Source: Gemmataceae bacterium | GTDB taxonomy: Bacteria; Planctomycetota; Planctomycetia; Gemmatales; Gemmataceae | DNA: 64,000 nucleotides | Direction: 5' to 3' | Assembly: GCA_022842245.1 (NCBI GenBank) | Contig: JALHPZ010000027.1 | Coordinates: forward strand, 30,741-94,740 | Shown: piece by piece, positions 1 through 8,010 of the stretch | Numbering within the stretch: the first letter of the stretch is position 1 | How the letters are laid out: each line of letters starts with the position of its first letter | Translations under genes and position numbers: made by a program | The notes under the pieces: generated by a model | Seen by the model: only the letters and a program-made list of their open reading frames with translations | What the model was told of the DNA's origin: nothing | The model's database searches: none

Positions 1-212
1 GGGTACTTGTCAGGGTGATTGCCCGGCAACTCGCGGACGCAGATGGTCTCGGCGTTCGGGTTCACGAAGTCGAGCAACCGCTTCGGGACGAGCTGGTCGT
101 ATAGGACGATATCGGCGGTCGCGAGCAATTCGACCGCCCGCAGCGTCAGCAATCCCGGAGAACCAGGCCCGGCACCGACGAGAAAGACGCGGGGTTCAAA
201 CGATTCAGACAT
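1..212 (-). CDS. cobA: Uroporphyrinogen-III C-methyltransferase, 5' end only
   Basis: The gene runs off the left edge, so only about 70 N-terminal residues are visible. They read MSESFEPRVFLVGAGPGSPG and continue with LLTLRAVELLATADIVLYDQ, the conserved start of SUMT enzymes with the glycine-rich SAM site. The family moves two methyl groups from SAM to uroporphyrinogen III, giving precorrin-2 for siroheme or cobalamin. The ATG at 212 is chosen because the ATG at 220 is out of frame. It lies 27 bp downstream of tatC on the same strand, so co-transcription is likely. A C-terminal fusion to uroporphyrinogen-III synthase, as in some bacteria, cannot be judged here. Confidence 0.85.
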   Translation of the reverse strand, partial: MSESFEPRVFLVGAGPGSPGLLTLRAVELLATADIVLYDQLVPKRLLDFVNPNAETICVRELPGNHPDKY

Positions 213-239
213 ACCTGCATCATACGGTTTCGCCCGCGC

Positions 240-1388
240 TTAGACCGCGATCTCGGCGTCGTCGTCGCCGAGTTGCTCGTGCGACGGCGGCCAGTACTTG
301 CACAACGCCACCCCGAGCATGTACAGCGCGATCATCGGCAGGAACAGGTACAGCATCGTCACGATGTCCGGGGTAGGTGTGATGAGCGCCGAGAAGAACG
401 CGAGGATGATGATCGCGTACCGCCACTTCGCCCAGTAGTCCTCCCACGAGAACATGCCGATCCGGTTCAGGAAGAACATCACGAGTGGCGTCTGGAACGA
501 CACGCCGAAGACGAGCGGCAGAAGGATAGCGAACCCGAGCCATTCGTTGAGGCGCAGGTCGGGGTCGGTGTCGATCCACTCGTTGAAACCGAGCAGTGCC
601 TTGACTGCTCCCGGAATCACGAAGAACTGGCAGAGCAGGATTCCGGCGATGAACAGGCCGATGCTGAACGGCAGATACCGGTAGACGTACGCCTTCTCGT
701 GGGGATACATGCCAGCGGCGATGAACGCCCAGATCTGGTAGAAGATCCACGGGCTGGCGAGGATCACGCCGCAGATCATCGACACCTTGAAGTACACCAC
801 GAGCGATTCCTGCGCGCTGAGCGTCGTCAGGTACCGCTTGCTCTGGAGGAGCGCCTCGCCTTCGAGGTTGTACGCGTTCAGGTGCGCGGGGTAGAGTTGG
901 ATCGTGACGGGGATATTCTTGATTTCCGGGTCCTTCGGTTCGCCGAAAACTTTTTTCAACGGCTCGATGGGAATCAGGATCGGCAGGTCGCGCGGCGCCG
1001 CGAGCAGGACTTTCAACTCGTCCTCGGACAGTGCGAGAAGGTCGTTTTCCTTCTCCTTCAGCTTCGCGCGCACCCGTTCGACCTCGTCCGGATCGGCCGG
1101 CGCGGCCGGCAGCTTCGAATACAGGTCCTGGAGCTTGCGGAAGTAGTAGTTCCGCGCCTGGCTCTCGACCGGTTCCACGATCATGCGCATGACCGGCCGA
1201 CCGATGCCGATCTGCGGAATGCCCATGCTTACGCCGACGTAGTCCAGCACGAAACCGATGACCATGCAGAAGACGAGGCCCTTGAGCGCGCTGAACAACC
1301 GATGGCGCAGTTCCTCGATGTGATCGCCGAACGACATCCGACTGTCGTGGAAGATATCGTCGTCGTCGGGAATGGCGGAACGAGGCAT
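240..1388 (-). CDS. tatC: Sec-independent protein translocase TatC with long periplasmic insert
   Basis: TatC is the inner-membrane receptor for twin-arginine signal peptides. The N-terminal MSFGDHIEELRHRLFSALKG (residues 18-37) is the diagnostic cytoplasmic motif. Conserved positions continue in MYPHEKAYVYRYLPFS (Glu231 matches the signal-binding glutamate of the second cytoplasmic region) and in the ITPTPD segment near residue 336. The protein has 382 residues against about 250 for E. coli. The excess lies between the first and second membrane helices (about residues 60-195) and includes a charged, coiled-coil-like stretch near 100-125. Several proteins in this window carry Tat-like leaders. 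The same strand continues into cobA. Confidence 0.95.
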   Translation of the reverse strand: MPRSAIPDDDDIFHDSRMSFGDHIEELRHRLFSALKGLVFCMVIGFVLDYVGVSMGIPQIGIGRPVMRMIVEPVESQARNYYFRKLQDLYSKLPAAPADPDEVERVRAKLKEKENDLLALSEDELKVLLAAPRDLPILIPIEPLKKVFGEPKDPEIKNIPVTIQLYPAHLNAYNLEGEALLQSKRYLTTLSAQESLVVYFKVSMICGVILASPWIFYQIWAFIAAGMYPHEKAYVYRYLPFSIGLFIAGILLCQFFVIPGAVKALLGFNEWIDTDPDLRLNEWLGFAILLPLVFGVSFQTPLVMFFLNRIGMFSWEDYWAKWRYAIIILAFFSALITPTPDIVTMLYLFLPMIALYMLGVALCKYWPPSHEQLGDDDAEIAV

Positions 1389-1639
1389 AGCGCGGCACTC
1401 CGCGGCTGGCGGCGAACCAACCGAGCGGCGAAGGTGCCTCGCAGGTTGGGGAACGAAATTCGGTTCTGGGGTGTAGTATAGAAGGGCGGCCCGGGCGTTC
1501 CAAGTTCAACGGTTCGCCCGATCCTGCGGGGAATCGCCCGGCCGAGCCGGGCAATCGGACCCGTTCAAACGGCAGGATGACGCCGCGACAGCCGATGGGA
1601 GATGTGAAGGATTCGATCCACCGGAACGGAGTGCCCGCC

Positions 1640-1864
1640 ATGCGTCGGACCGTTTTATTTCTGCTCGTCGCACTCGCGGGAGCCGTCGGCTGCCGCAACG
1701 TCGCCGGTCCGCTCGAAGCCCGCAACAAATCCCGCGCGGACCTGCCCGGTTATTCCATCGAAGAGCAGGAACGTCGCGGCCGCGACCGGTTGGCCACGTT
1801 CGAGGACGACCCGCGCATCGGACCGAACACCTACATCAGCCGCCCCGGCCCGACGGGGCGGTGA
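1640..1864 (+). CDS. Small predicted lipoprotein
   Basis: This 74-residue protein begins MRRTVLFLLVALAGAVGC, a short lipoprotein signal peptide with the lipobox AVGC, so Cys18 would be lipidated after cleavage. The rest is hydrophilic and ends in a Gly/Pro-rich tail (ISRPGPTGR). The reading frame is open further upstream to 1577, but the signal peptide fixes the start at 1640. It has no recognised domain and faces the hydrolase gene tail by tail, 7 bp apart. Small lipoproteins of this type are frequent in planctomycetes; function is unknown. Confidence 0.65.
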   Translation: MRRTVLFLLVALAGAVGCRNVAGPLEARNKSRADLPGYSIEEQERRGRDRLATFEDDPRIGPNTYISRPGPTGR

Positions 1865-1871
1865 CCGGCCG

Positions 1872-2276
1872 TCAAAACCGGTACCCCATCGCGTTCCAGT
1901 ACCACAGGTACGGGACGAAGAGGACGAAACCAAACACCTCGAGAGCGAAGCGGATTTGGCGCCCCGTTGTCCCGGCCGGGTCGCGCGGAGTTCGGGCCAA
2001 CGCAATCAGCATCGCGACGGTTGCCAGCGCGGAAATGGAACCCAGCAGCGGGAGGTAAAGCAGGACGGCGGGGCAGCCCGGGCGCATTTGGTCGAGCACC
2101 CGCAGCGTGACGATCCCTAGCGCGAGCAGGATCAGGAGATTAAAGGCTCCGAGCGCACGCAGGATATTTAGAAGCCACTTGATTGTCGTTCGATCATCGC
2201 TCGGCCGACGGCGAACAAAGCGACGGAATCCATTCCGGATGCCCGCGATCGCATTGGCCAGGAAAACGGTGAAAAA
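1872..2276 (-). pseudogene. Out-of-frame membrane anchor of the neighbouring hydrolase
   Basis: This reading frame holds about 134 residues with four hydrophobic segments, including the end of one near TVFLANAIAG and others near NLLILLALGIVTLRVL, AVLLYLPLLGSISALATVAM and VFGFVLFVPYLWYWNAM. It continues the alpha/beta hydrolase upstream but is one base out of frame with it. The switch falls at a run of six T on the coding strand (2272-2277). One extra T would give a continuous protein reading TVQAVLWLVFFTVFLANA, a natural membrane helix. A separate start far upstream at 2429 would give a 185-residue protein, but its N-terminus lacks protein-like composition. This could be a real frameshift, a sequencing error, or slippage during expression. 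Confidence 0.55.
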
Positions 2277-3370
2277 ACGAGCCAGAGCACGGCCTGGACG
2301 GTTCCGTTCCCAAACCAACGCAGTCGATCGTAGCGCATCACTTTGGACAGAACACCGGACGGCATGGCGGAGCCGATCTGTTTCATCCAGTCGATTCGCG
2401 ACGGTTCTTCGATAACCCTGCGCACCCAATCAGTCATCGTCTTCAGTGCGTTAGGCGCGTAACCGCGCCAGGGTTCCTGAATCGCGCCGGTGTCGGAGAT
2501 TCCAAGGCTGTGCTTCGCCTTCGGGAGAACAATCATTGTCCAGTTCCGATTGTTCGCCATCGCCAGCGAGTTCTTCAACCCCGCGATCCCCTCACCGACC
2601 GGCGTATGCTGGTCCAATTGCCCCCACATCGCCAGCACGGGCTGGCGAACGCGGCTCCATGCGGGATGCACATACTGTTCGGGCGGCGGATAGGACTTTG
2701 GCGAAAATGTCGCGAAAACCGATTCATCCCGCAGGTTGTGAGGCAGCGTATCGACGATCAACTGTGCCTTCTCGGCCACGTCGCGCAGCGTCTCCGACAG
2801 CCCATATTTGCGGAACAGATTATCGCGGTAGTAGCACAGCGTACCGTCCGCGACGGACGCGCCGACGGCCACGACGAATCGAATGTCCTGCGTTCGAGCC
2901 GCCGCGGCGGCGGCGATAGTCGCCCCCTGGCTCAGCCCCCACATGCCGATCCGCGAGGAGGCGATGTCCGGGTGCTGCTTCAGAAACGCAACGGCTGCCA
3001 AGGCATCATGGACCAGTTTCTCGTAAGGCTCGCGACTCTCGTACTCACCGCCCGACCCGCCGACCCCGCGCTTGTCGTAGATCAGGGCGGCGATCCCCTG
3101 CCCCGCGAAGAACTCTCCCACCTCGCGGTAGTCCTGCCGAGTCTGCCGGCCCGCGCCGTGGACGAACACCACGGCCGGAACGGGCCCATCGCTTTTGGGT
3201 CGCAGCAGGCTGCCGACCAGCTTCACATCGTGATTGTGGAACTGGACCGGGAGTTCCTCGAACGGGATCATCGCCGGGGCATCGTCGGCACGGACCACCG
3301 GACCGCCGCTCAGCAACACCACGACGGCAATCACCGAAGGTAGAACACAACGGTGCTCAAAGATCGGCAT
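2168..3370 (-). CDS. Secreted alpha/beta hydrolase (dienelactone hydrolase / BAAT-like), frameshifted near the C-terminus
   Basis: The start at 3370 gives a signal peptide (MPIFEHRCVLPSVIAVVVLL ending near VVRADD). An in-frame ATG at 3421 would put 17 non-signal residues in front. The catalytic fold is clear: VVFVHGAG oxyanion segment, YDKRGVGGSG, nucleophile elbow GLSQGA, and a late KAKHSLG region supplying His. The substrate is unknown; the family hydrolyses esters or peptides outside the cytoplasm. After about residue 364 (GTVQAVLWLVF) the frame turns into an arginine-rich tail, while a membrane-spanning continuation lies in another frame (1872-2276). The native product was therefore probably a membrane-anchored hydrolase of about 500 residues. 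Confidence 0.85.
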   Translation of the reverse strand: MPIFEHRCVLPSVIAVVVLLSGGPVVRADDAPAMIPFEELPVQFHNHDVKLVGSLLRPKSDGPVPAVVFVHGAGRQTRQDYREVGEFFAGQGIAALIYDKRGVGGSGGEYESREPYEKLVHDALAAVAFLKQHPDIASSRIGMWGLSQGATIAAAAAARTQDIRFVVAVGASVADGTLCYYRDNLFRKYGLSETLRDVAEKAQLIVDTLPHNLRDESVFATFSPKSYPPPEQYVHPAWSRVRQPVLAMWGQLDQHTPVGEGIAGLKNSLAMANNRNWTMIVLPKAKHSLGISDTGAIQEPWRGYAPNALKTMTDWVRRVIEEPSRIDWMKQIGSAMPSGVLSKVMRYDRLRWFGNGTVQAVLWLVFSPFSWPMRSRASGMDSVALFAVGRAMIERQSSGF

Positions 3371-3511
3371 ACCAGATCGTTCGACGGATACGATGCTGAA
3401 TTTGGGAAAGTAAATGTGCAAAGTGGTGCCGAGGCTTCACGTGGCCCACCATAAATTTGTCGTGCGAAGAATGTGAACTCGAAGCCTTAGCCCACCCAAT
3501 TTTGGCCTACT

Positions 3512-4891
3512 TCACGGCGCTCGCACCAACTCCTTGATCGGCTCGCCTTGGTCGAGGATCGGGATCGGGCGGCCGGTGTGGTCCTTGAACATCGCCGTGT
3601 GGTCGATGCCGAGTTGGTGGTAGACCGTCGCCAGCAGGTCGGCGGGCTTGAACGCCCGCTCCACCGGGTGCTCGGCCTTCGCGTTCGTCTTCCCAACCAC
3701 GACGCCGGGCTTGATGCCGCCGCCGGCGATCATCGCGCTGATCGCATTGCCCCAGTGGTCCCGGCCCGGGATCGGAATGCCCGGCTGGCCCGTGTTGATC
3801 TTTGGCGTCCGGCCGAACTCGCCCATCACCAGTACGATCGTCGTTTCCAGTAAGCCGCGTTCGTCCAGGTCGTTCACGAGCGCCGCCACGGCGCGATCCA
3901 CTACGGGAACTTTCCGTCCGTGGCCCTTCTTGATGTCCGAGTGATCGTCCCAGTGCGGCATGTCCACCGTCACGAAGCGCACGCCCGCCTCGACGAGCCG
4001 GCGCGCCATCGCCGTGTAGTGCGCCCACGGCCCCTTGCCGTAGCGGTCGAGCGCTTTCGGGTCTTCCTTGTCGAAGTCGAACGCCTCGCGCGCCTGGCTG
4101 CCGAGGACGAGGTCCATCGCCTGGCGCTGGAAGACGTCCATCTCGGCGAGCGTGCCGGTCTGGTCGATGTCGCGCCGGAGGCCGTCGAGTTGCTGAACGA
4201 GGGATCGCTTGCCGGTGAAGGAGGTGCCACCGGAGAGGGATTTCAGCCACTTCGGCGTGCGGACGCGACACGCATCCTCGGAGCCGAGGTAGGCTTCCTC
4301 TCGATTGACCTGGAACGGATTGAACTGCCCGCCGAGGTACGCTGCCCCCATGTACCCGGGGTAGAGGTAGATCGTCTGCGCCGCGGGCAATCCCACATAG
4401 GCCGGCATTCCGGGCGCGATCGGCCCCTTGGTTTTCGCGATGTACGAACCGACCGACGGATACACCTGCGGCAGTTTCGTCGCCGACGAGCCGAACTTGC
4501 CCGTCGTCATCCAGTGCCCGGCCGCGAAGTGGTCGCCGTTGTCGTGGTGGAGCGAACGGATGAGCGAGACCTTGTCGATGATCTTCGCCGTCTCCGGCAT
4601 CCAGTCGCAGAGGTTCACACCGGGGATGTTCGTCTTCACGATCCCCTGCGGCCCGCGATACTCGGCCGGGGCGTCGGGTTTCGGATCGTAGGTTTCGAGC
4701 TGGCTCGGACCGCCATCGAGCCAGATGAGGATCACCGATTTTTCCGGCGTCGAGGACTTCGCCTGTGCCTTCATGGCGAGGAGGTTCGGAAGTGTCAGAC
4801 CGGAAAGGCCGAGGACGCCGGCCTTGAGGGCGGATCGCCGCGAAACGCCACGGCAGTTGAACGCCGGCGGGCCGGAAGTGAGCGACAGCAT
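3512..4891 (-). CDS. DUF1501 family protein with Tat-like leader
   Basis: The 459-residue protein starts at 4891, giving a leader with SRRSALKAGVLGLSGLTLPN, a twin-arginine-type export signal. An in-frame upstream start at 5005 would overrun into non-signal sequence. The mature part has the DUF1501 (sulfatase-like, alkaline-phosphatase fold) hallmarks: SVILIWLDGGPSQLETYDPK, then ETTIVLVMGEFGRTPKIN and GRDHWGNA, with the metal-site-like DGG and GEFGRTP motifs. The family is greatly expanded in planctomycetes and is usually paired with DUF1549/DUF1553 cytochrome proteins, which are absent here. It is divergent from a Gfo/Idh/MocA gene at 5034. Its biochemical role is unproven. Confidence 0.9.
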   Translation of the reverse strand: MLSLTSGPPAFNCRGVSRRSALKAGVLGLSGLTLPNLLAMKAQAKSSTPEKSVILIWLDGGPSQLETYDPKPDAPAEYRGPQGIVKTNIPGVNLCDWMPETAKIIDKVSLIRSLHHDNGDHFAAGHWMTTGKFGSSATKLPQVYPSVGSYIAKTKGPIAPGMPAYVGLPAAQTIYLYPGYMGAAYLGGQFNPFQVNREEAYLGSEDACRVRTPKWLKSLSGGTSFTGKRSLVQQLDGLRRDIDQTGTLAEMDVFQRQAMDLVLGSQAREAFDFDKEDPKALDRYGKGPWAHYTAMARRLVEAGVRFVTVDMPHWDDHSDIKKGHGRKVPVVDRAVAALVNDLDERGLLETTIVLVMGEFGRTPKINTGQPGIPIPGRDHWGNAISAMIAGGGIKPGVVVGKTNAKAEHPVERAFKPADLLATVYHQLGIDHTAMFKDHTGRPIPILDQGEPIKELVRAP

Positions 4892-5033
4892 CAGTGCCTC
4901 GTGGGAATGAAGCAGCGGGGATGTTCCAACCATACCAGAACATCGTGGGAAAATCCAACCGTTTAGCGGCGAGGCGCAGTCTTCGGAGCCGAGCGCGGAA
5001 CCCATACAATTCCGTCACCTTCGGAGACGTACC

Positions 5034-6086
5034 ATGTCGCTCGGCTTCGCCATCGTCGGTTGCGGGATGATCGCCCGGTTCCACGCCCGTGCCCTCGCGG
5101 CGATCCCCGGCACGCGCATCGCCGCGCTGGTCTCGCGGACGAAGGCGAACGGCGAGAAGATGCTCGAGGAACTGAACCATCCGCCGATTCCGATCGTGTC
5201 CTCGGTCGAAGAGGTCGTGAAGCTGCCCGGCGTGGACGCCGTGGTGATCACGACGCCGAGCGGGGCTCACCTCGAGCCGGCCGCCATCGCGGCAGCGGCC
5301 GGGAAGCACGTCGTCGTCGAGAAGCCGCTCGAAATCACCGAGGAGCGCTGCGACCGGATCATCGAGGCCTGCGACAGGTTCAAGGTGAAGCTCTGCACGA
5401 TCTTCCCATCGCGTTTCGCCGACTCGAGCGCCACGCTCAAGAACGCCGTCGAGGAGAACCGCTTTGGCCGCCTGACGCTCGGCGAGACGACCTGCAAATG
5501 GTGGCGTTCGCAGGCGTACTACGACGAGGGCGGCTGGAAAGGGACGCAGGCACTGGACGGCGGCGGGGCGCTCATGAACCAGGCGATCCACAGCGTGGAC
5601 CTGCTGCTCTGGATGATGGGCGAGGCCGCGAGCGTCGTCGGCTTCACGGCCACGCTCGCCCACGATCGCATCGAAGTCGAGGACACGGCCGTCGCCGCGA
5701 TCCGGTTCAAGAACGGCGCCCTCGGCGTCATCCAGGCGACGACTTCGGTCCATCCCGGCTATCCGAAGACGATCGCGATCCACGGCGACAAGGGCAGCGC
5801 CGTGATCGAGCAGGAGGACGTGCTGCGTTGGGACTTCTCGCCGGCGCTGCCGAGCGACGAGGAGGTGAAGGAACGCTTCGCGGCGAAGGTGGGTGCCAGC
5901 GGCGGGGCCGCCGACCCGAAAGCGATCAGCTTCGAGGGCCACCGCCGCCAACTCGCCGACTTCGTGGAGGCGATCGCGGAGAACCGCGCCCCGGCCGTGG
6001 ACGGGCGCGAAGGGCGGAAAGCCGTGGCGCTCATTCGCGCGATCTACGAGAGCAACCGGACGGGGCGTGTGGTGGAATTGAAATGA
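5034..6086 (+). CDS. Gfo/Idh/MocA family oxidoreductase
   Basis: This 350-residue NAD(P)-dependent dehydrogenase has the Rossmann dinucleotide site VGCGMIARFHARALAAI at residues 7-23 and the family hallmark VVVEKPLEI near residue 95. The C-terminal domain carries the substrate-side GGALMNQAIHSVDLLLWMMG stretch with the expected Asp and His. Members oxidise or epimerise sugars, inositols and related polyols. The start at 5034 fits the glycine-rich strand directly after the Met. There is no export signal, so it is cytoplasmic. It is convergent with the PQQ gene (4 bp between stops) and divergent from DUF1501. The substrate cannot be inferred. Confidence 0.92.
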   Translation: MSLGFAIVGCGMIARFHARALAAIPGTRIAALVSRTKANGEKMLEELNHPPIPIVSSVEEVVKLPGVDAVVITTPSGAHLEPAAIAAAAGKHVVVEKPLEITEERCDRIIEACDRFKVKLCTIFPSRFADSSATLKNAVEENRFGRLTLGETTCKWWRSQAYYDEGGWKGTQALDGGGALMNQAIHSVDLLLWMMGEAASVVGFTATLAHDRIEVEDTAVAAIRFKNGALGVIQATTSVHPGYPKTIAIHGDKGSAVIEQEDVLRWDFSPALPSDEEVKERFAAKVGASGGAADPKAISFEGHRRQLADFVEAIAENRAPAVDGREGRKAVALIRAIYESNRTGRVVELK

Positions 6087-6090
6087 CGGA

Positions 6091-7356
6091 TTAATTCGCC
6101 TTCACGTCGTACGCGAAGAGCAGTTCCTGATCGCGCAGGTAGAGCCGGCCGTTCGCGACGACCGGCGGCGTCCAGAGCCTGCCTTGCGGCTGTCGGAGCT
6201 TGCTGGCGCGCGGCGGCTTCATGCGGCCAAGCTCCTTCCACCCCGTCGGATCGGCTTCGACCAGCGCGGTCGTGCCGTCGCCTTCGGCGAAGCAATATAG
6301 CCGACCATCCGCGAAGGTGACGGCACCGGTACCGAGCTTACGCTCTGTCCACAGCACGGCGCCGGTGGCGAAGTCCTGGCAGGTCCACTGCGGGCCGCAG
6401 CCGTAGAGCTTGCCGTCGACGAGCACGAGGTTGCCGTGGTGGTTGGCCGGCGATTTCAGGGAATACCCGACGGCAACCTTCCACTCAGTGCCGTCCTTCG
6501 CGACGGTCACGAGTTCGCAGCCCCCGTTCCCGGCGGCGACGGTGACGTAAATCTTTCCGTCCTTCACGATCGGCGAGTTGATGACCTCGGTGCCGTACGG
6601 GGCCTTGCGGCGGTGGCTCCAGAGGAGCTTGCCGTCGGTCGCCGCGGTGCCTGCGAGGCCGGGGTTCGTCAGCACGACGTATTGCTTCACGCCGCCGATC
6701 GTCGCGGGCGTCGGCGTGGTATAGGCGGCCTGGTCCTTCAACTCGACGCTGCGCCAGACGGTCTTTCCGGTGGCGAGGTCGAGCGCAGCGAGTGTGCCCT
6801 TCGGCCCGCCGCACGCCACGACGACGCGGTCGCCGTCGACGAGCGGAGCGGCGGTGAAGCCCCAGCCAAGGTTGCGCGGCCCGCCGCCGATCGGGTTCAC
6901 CTGGCCGTCGAGGTCTTTGGGCAGGTTCACGCGCCAAAGCTCCTTGCCGGCGGCCGAGGCGCAGAGTAGGTCGCCGTTGCCGCCGAGGGCGAGGACGCGA
7001 TCGCCGGACACGGTGGGCGCGGCGCTGGGGCCGGCGCTCCAACTATTCCCCTTCCAGCGGAAGGTGGGGCCGATCTTCGCGGTCCAGAGTTCCTTGCCGG
7101 TCTTCGCGTCGACGGCGATGAGGAGTTCGTCGTCGTCCCGGCCGCCGGTGACGTAGACGCGATCGCCGACGATGCTCGGTGGCGAATAGCCGACGCCGGC
7201 GGCCTCGAATGTCCACGCGAGCAGAGGTCCACCCTTCGGCCATTCCTTGAGAAGGCCGGTCTCCTTCGACACGTCGTCGCGGTTCGGTCCGCGATACTGC
7301 GGCCAGTCGGCGGCACAGGTAACAAGGAACAGGACAGGTATGGCGATCCGTATCAT
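6091..7356 (-). CDS. PQQ-like beta-propeller protein
   Basis: The start at 7356 gives MIRIAIPVLFLVTCAADWPQ, a short export signal followed at once by WPQYRGPNRDD, the standard opening of planctomycete outer-membrane-assembly-like PQQ propellers. Repeated blades follow, such as GKELWTAKIG, GKTVWRSVEL and GAVLWTERKL, each ending in the tryptophan of the WD40-like PQQ repeat. Total length is 421 residues, enough for seven or eight blades. No PQQ-dehydrogenase active-site cysteine pair was noticed, so it is more likely a structural or binding protein. It is the last gene of a three-gene minus-strand run: the nDsbD-like gene stops 4 bp before its start. Confidence 0.88.
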   Translation of the reverse strand: MIRIAIPVLFLVTCAADWPQYRGPNRDDVSKETGLLKEWPKGGPLLAWTFEAAGVGYSPPSIVGDRVYVTGGRDDDELLIAVDAKTGKELWTAKIGPTFRWKGNSWSAGPSAAPTVSGDRVLALGGNGDLLCASAAGKELWRVNLPKDLDGQVNPIGGGPRNLGWGFTAAPLVDGDRVVVACGGPKGTLAALDLATGKTVWRSVELKDQAAYTTPTPATIGGVKQYVVLTNPGLAGTAATDGKLLWSHRRKAPYGTEVINSPIVKDGKIYVTVAAGNGGCELVTVAKDGTEWKVAVGYSLKSPANHHGNLVLVDGKLYGCGPQWTCQDFATGAVLWTERKLGTGAVTFADGRLYCFAEGDGTTALVEADPTGWKELGRMKPPRASKLRQPQGRLWTPPVVANGRLYLRDQELLFAYDVKAN

Positions 7357-7360
7357 TTGG

Positions 7361-7921
7361 TCACTTTTCAGCTTTCGATACTTCGTCCGCGAATTGCTTG
7401 TCGACCTCGACCTGTCCTTCCAGCACCTTAAACTTCGCTTCTGGTTGGAGCGTCTTGGCCGGGAAGCAGTTCTTCGCGTCACACACGCTGAGCTTGAACG
7501 AATCCAGCGCGACGGTCGCCTCGCCGGGCTTCGCCTTCGGTGAAACCACGGCCTTGCGAACGAACGTGGCCGAATCTTTGTAGGTGCGGAGTTCCGCGAT
7601 TCCCAGCAACGGCTCGTCCTTCGTGAGGAAGTCTTTCGGGTCCGCAAGATCGCCCACGAAAATCAGCGTGCCAGGCTTCGGGAACGCGATCTTGTTGACG
7701 AACGATTTGGCGTTCTCGTCGGGCTGCTTCGTGGGGTAGGTGAAGTAGCCGTCGTTCAATTCGATGGTCAATTTGAAGACGACGGTCTGGCCCGGTTTGG
7801 CCTCGGCCGGCTCGACCGTCGCGGCGATGCCTTTGACCGCCTTCGCGTACCAGGCGTCCTTCTCGGCGGCGGTGAGCGGGCATGCGATCATGAACCCGAC
7901 CATCGCGATGATGCGCATCAT
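7361..7921 (-). CDS. nDsbD-like periplasmic protein (thiol:disulfide interchange N-terminal domain)
   Basis: The start at 7921 gives MMRIIAMVGFMIACPLTAAE, a signal peptide; an upstream in-frame start at 8032 has no signal character. The 186-residue protein matches the immunoglobulin-like N-terminal domain of DsbD. A PGQTVVFKLTIELNDGYFTY strand region is followed by LSVCDAKNCFPAKTL, which resembles the redox CxxxxC loop of nDsbD (QACDDKxCLPP type). The membrane and C-terminal thioredoxin domains of full DsbD are missing. A thioredoxin-NHL gene lies 89 bp upstream and could be the redox partner. Reduction of exported disulfides is an inference. Confidence 0.75.
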   Translation of the reverse strand: MMRIIAMVGFMIACPLTAAEKDAWYAKAVKGIAATVEPAEAKPGQTVVFKLTIELNDGYFTYPTKQPDENAKSFVNKIAFPKPGTLIFVGDLADPKDFLTKDEPLLGIAELRTYKDSATFVRKAVVSPKAKPGEATVALDSFKLSVCDAKNCFPAKTLQPEAKFKVLEGQVEVDKQFADEVSKAEK

Positions 7922-8010
7922 GTCCGTTCCCTCGGAATGAAGTTGGATCAGATCGTCGTTGGTCCGCGGCCTCGGGACGCGCGGTGCCCTCGCCGCGAGA
8001 TAATTCTCCG

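Noticed and set aside
3507..5951. An 814-codon minus-strand frame covering the DUF1501 and Gfo/Idh region
   Set aside because: It overlaps two well-supported genes and reads as Arg/Gly-rich nonsense.
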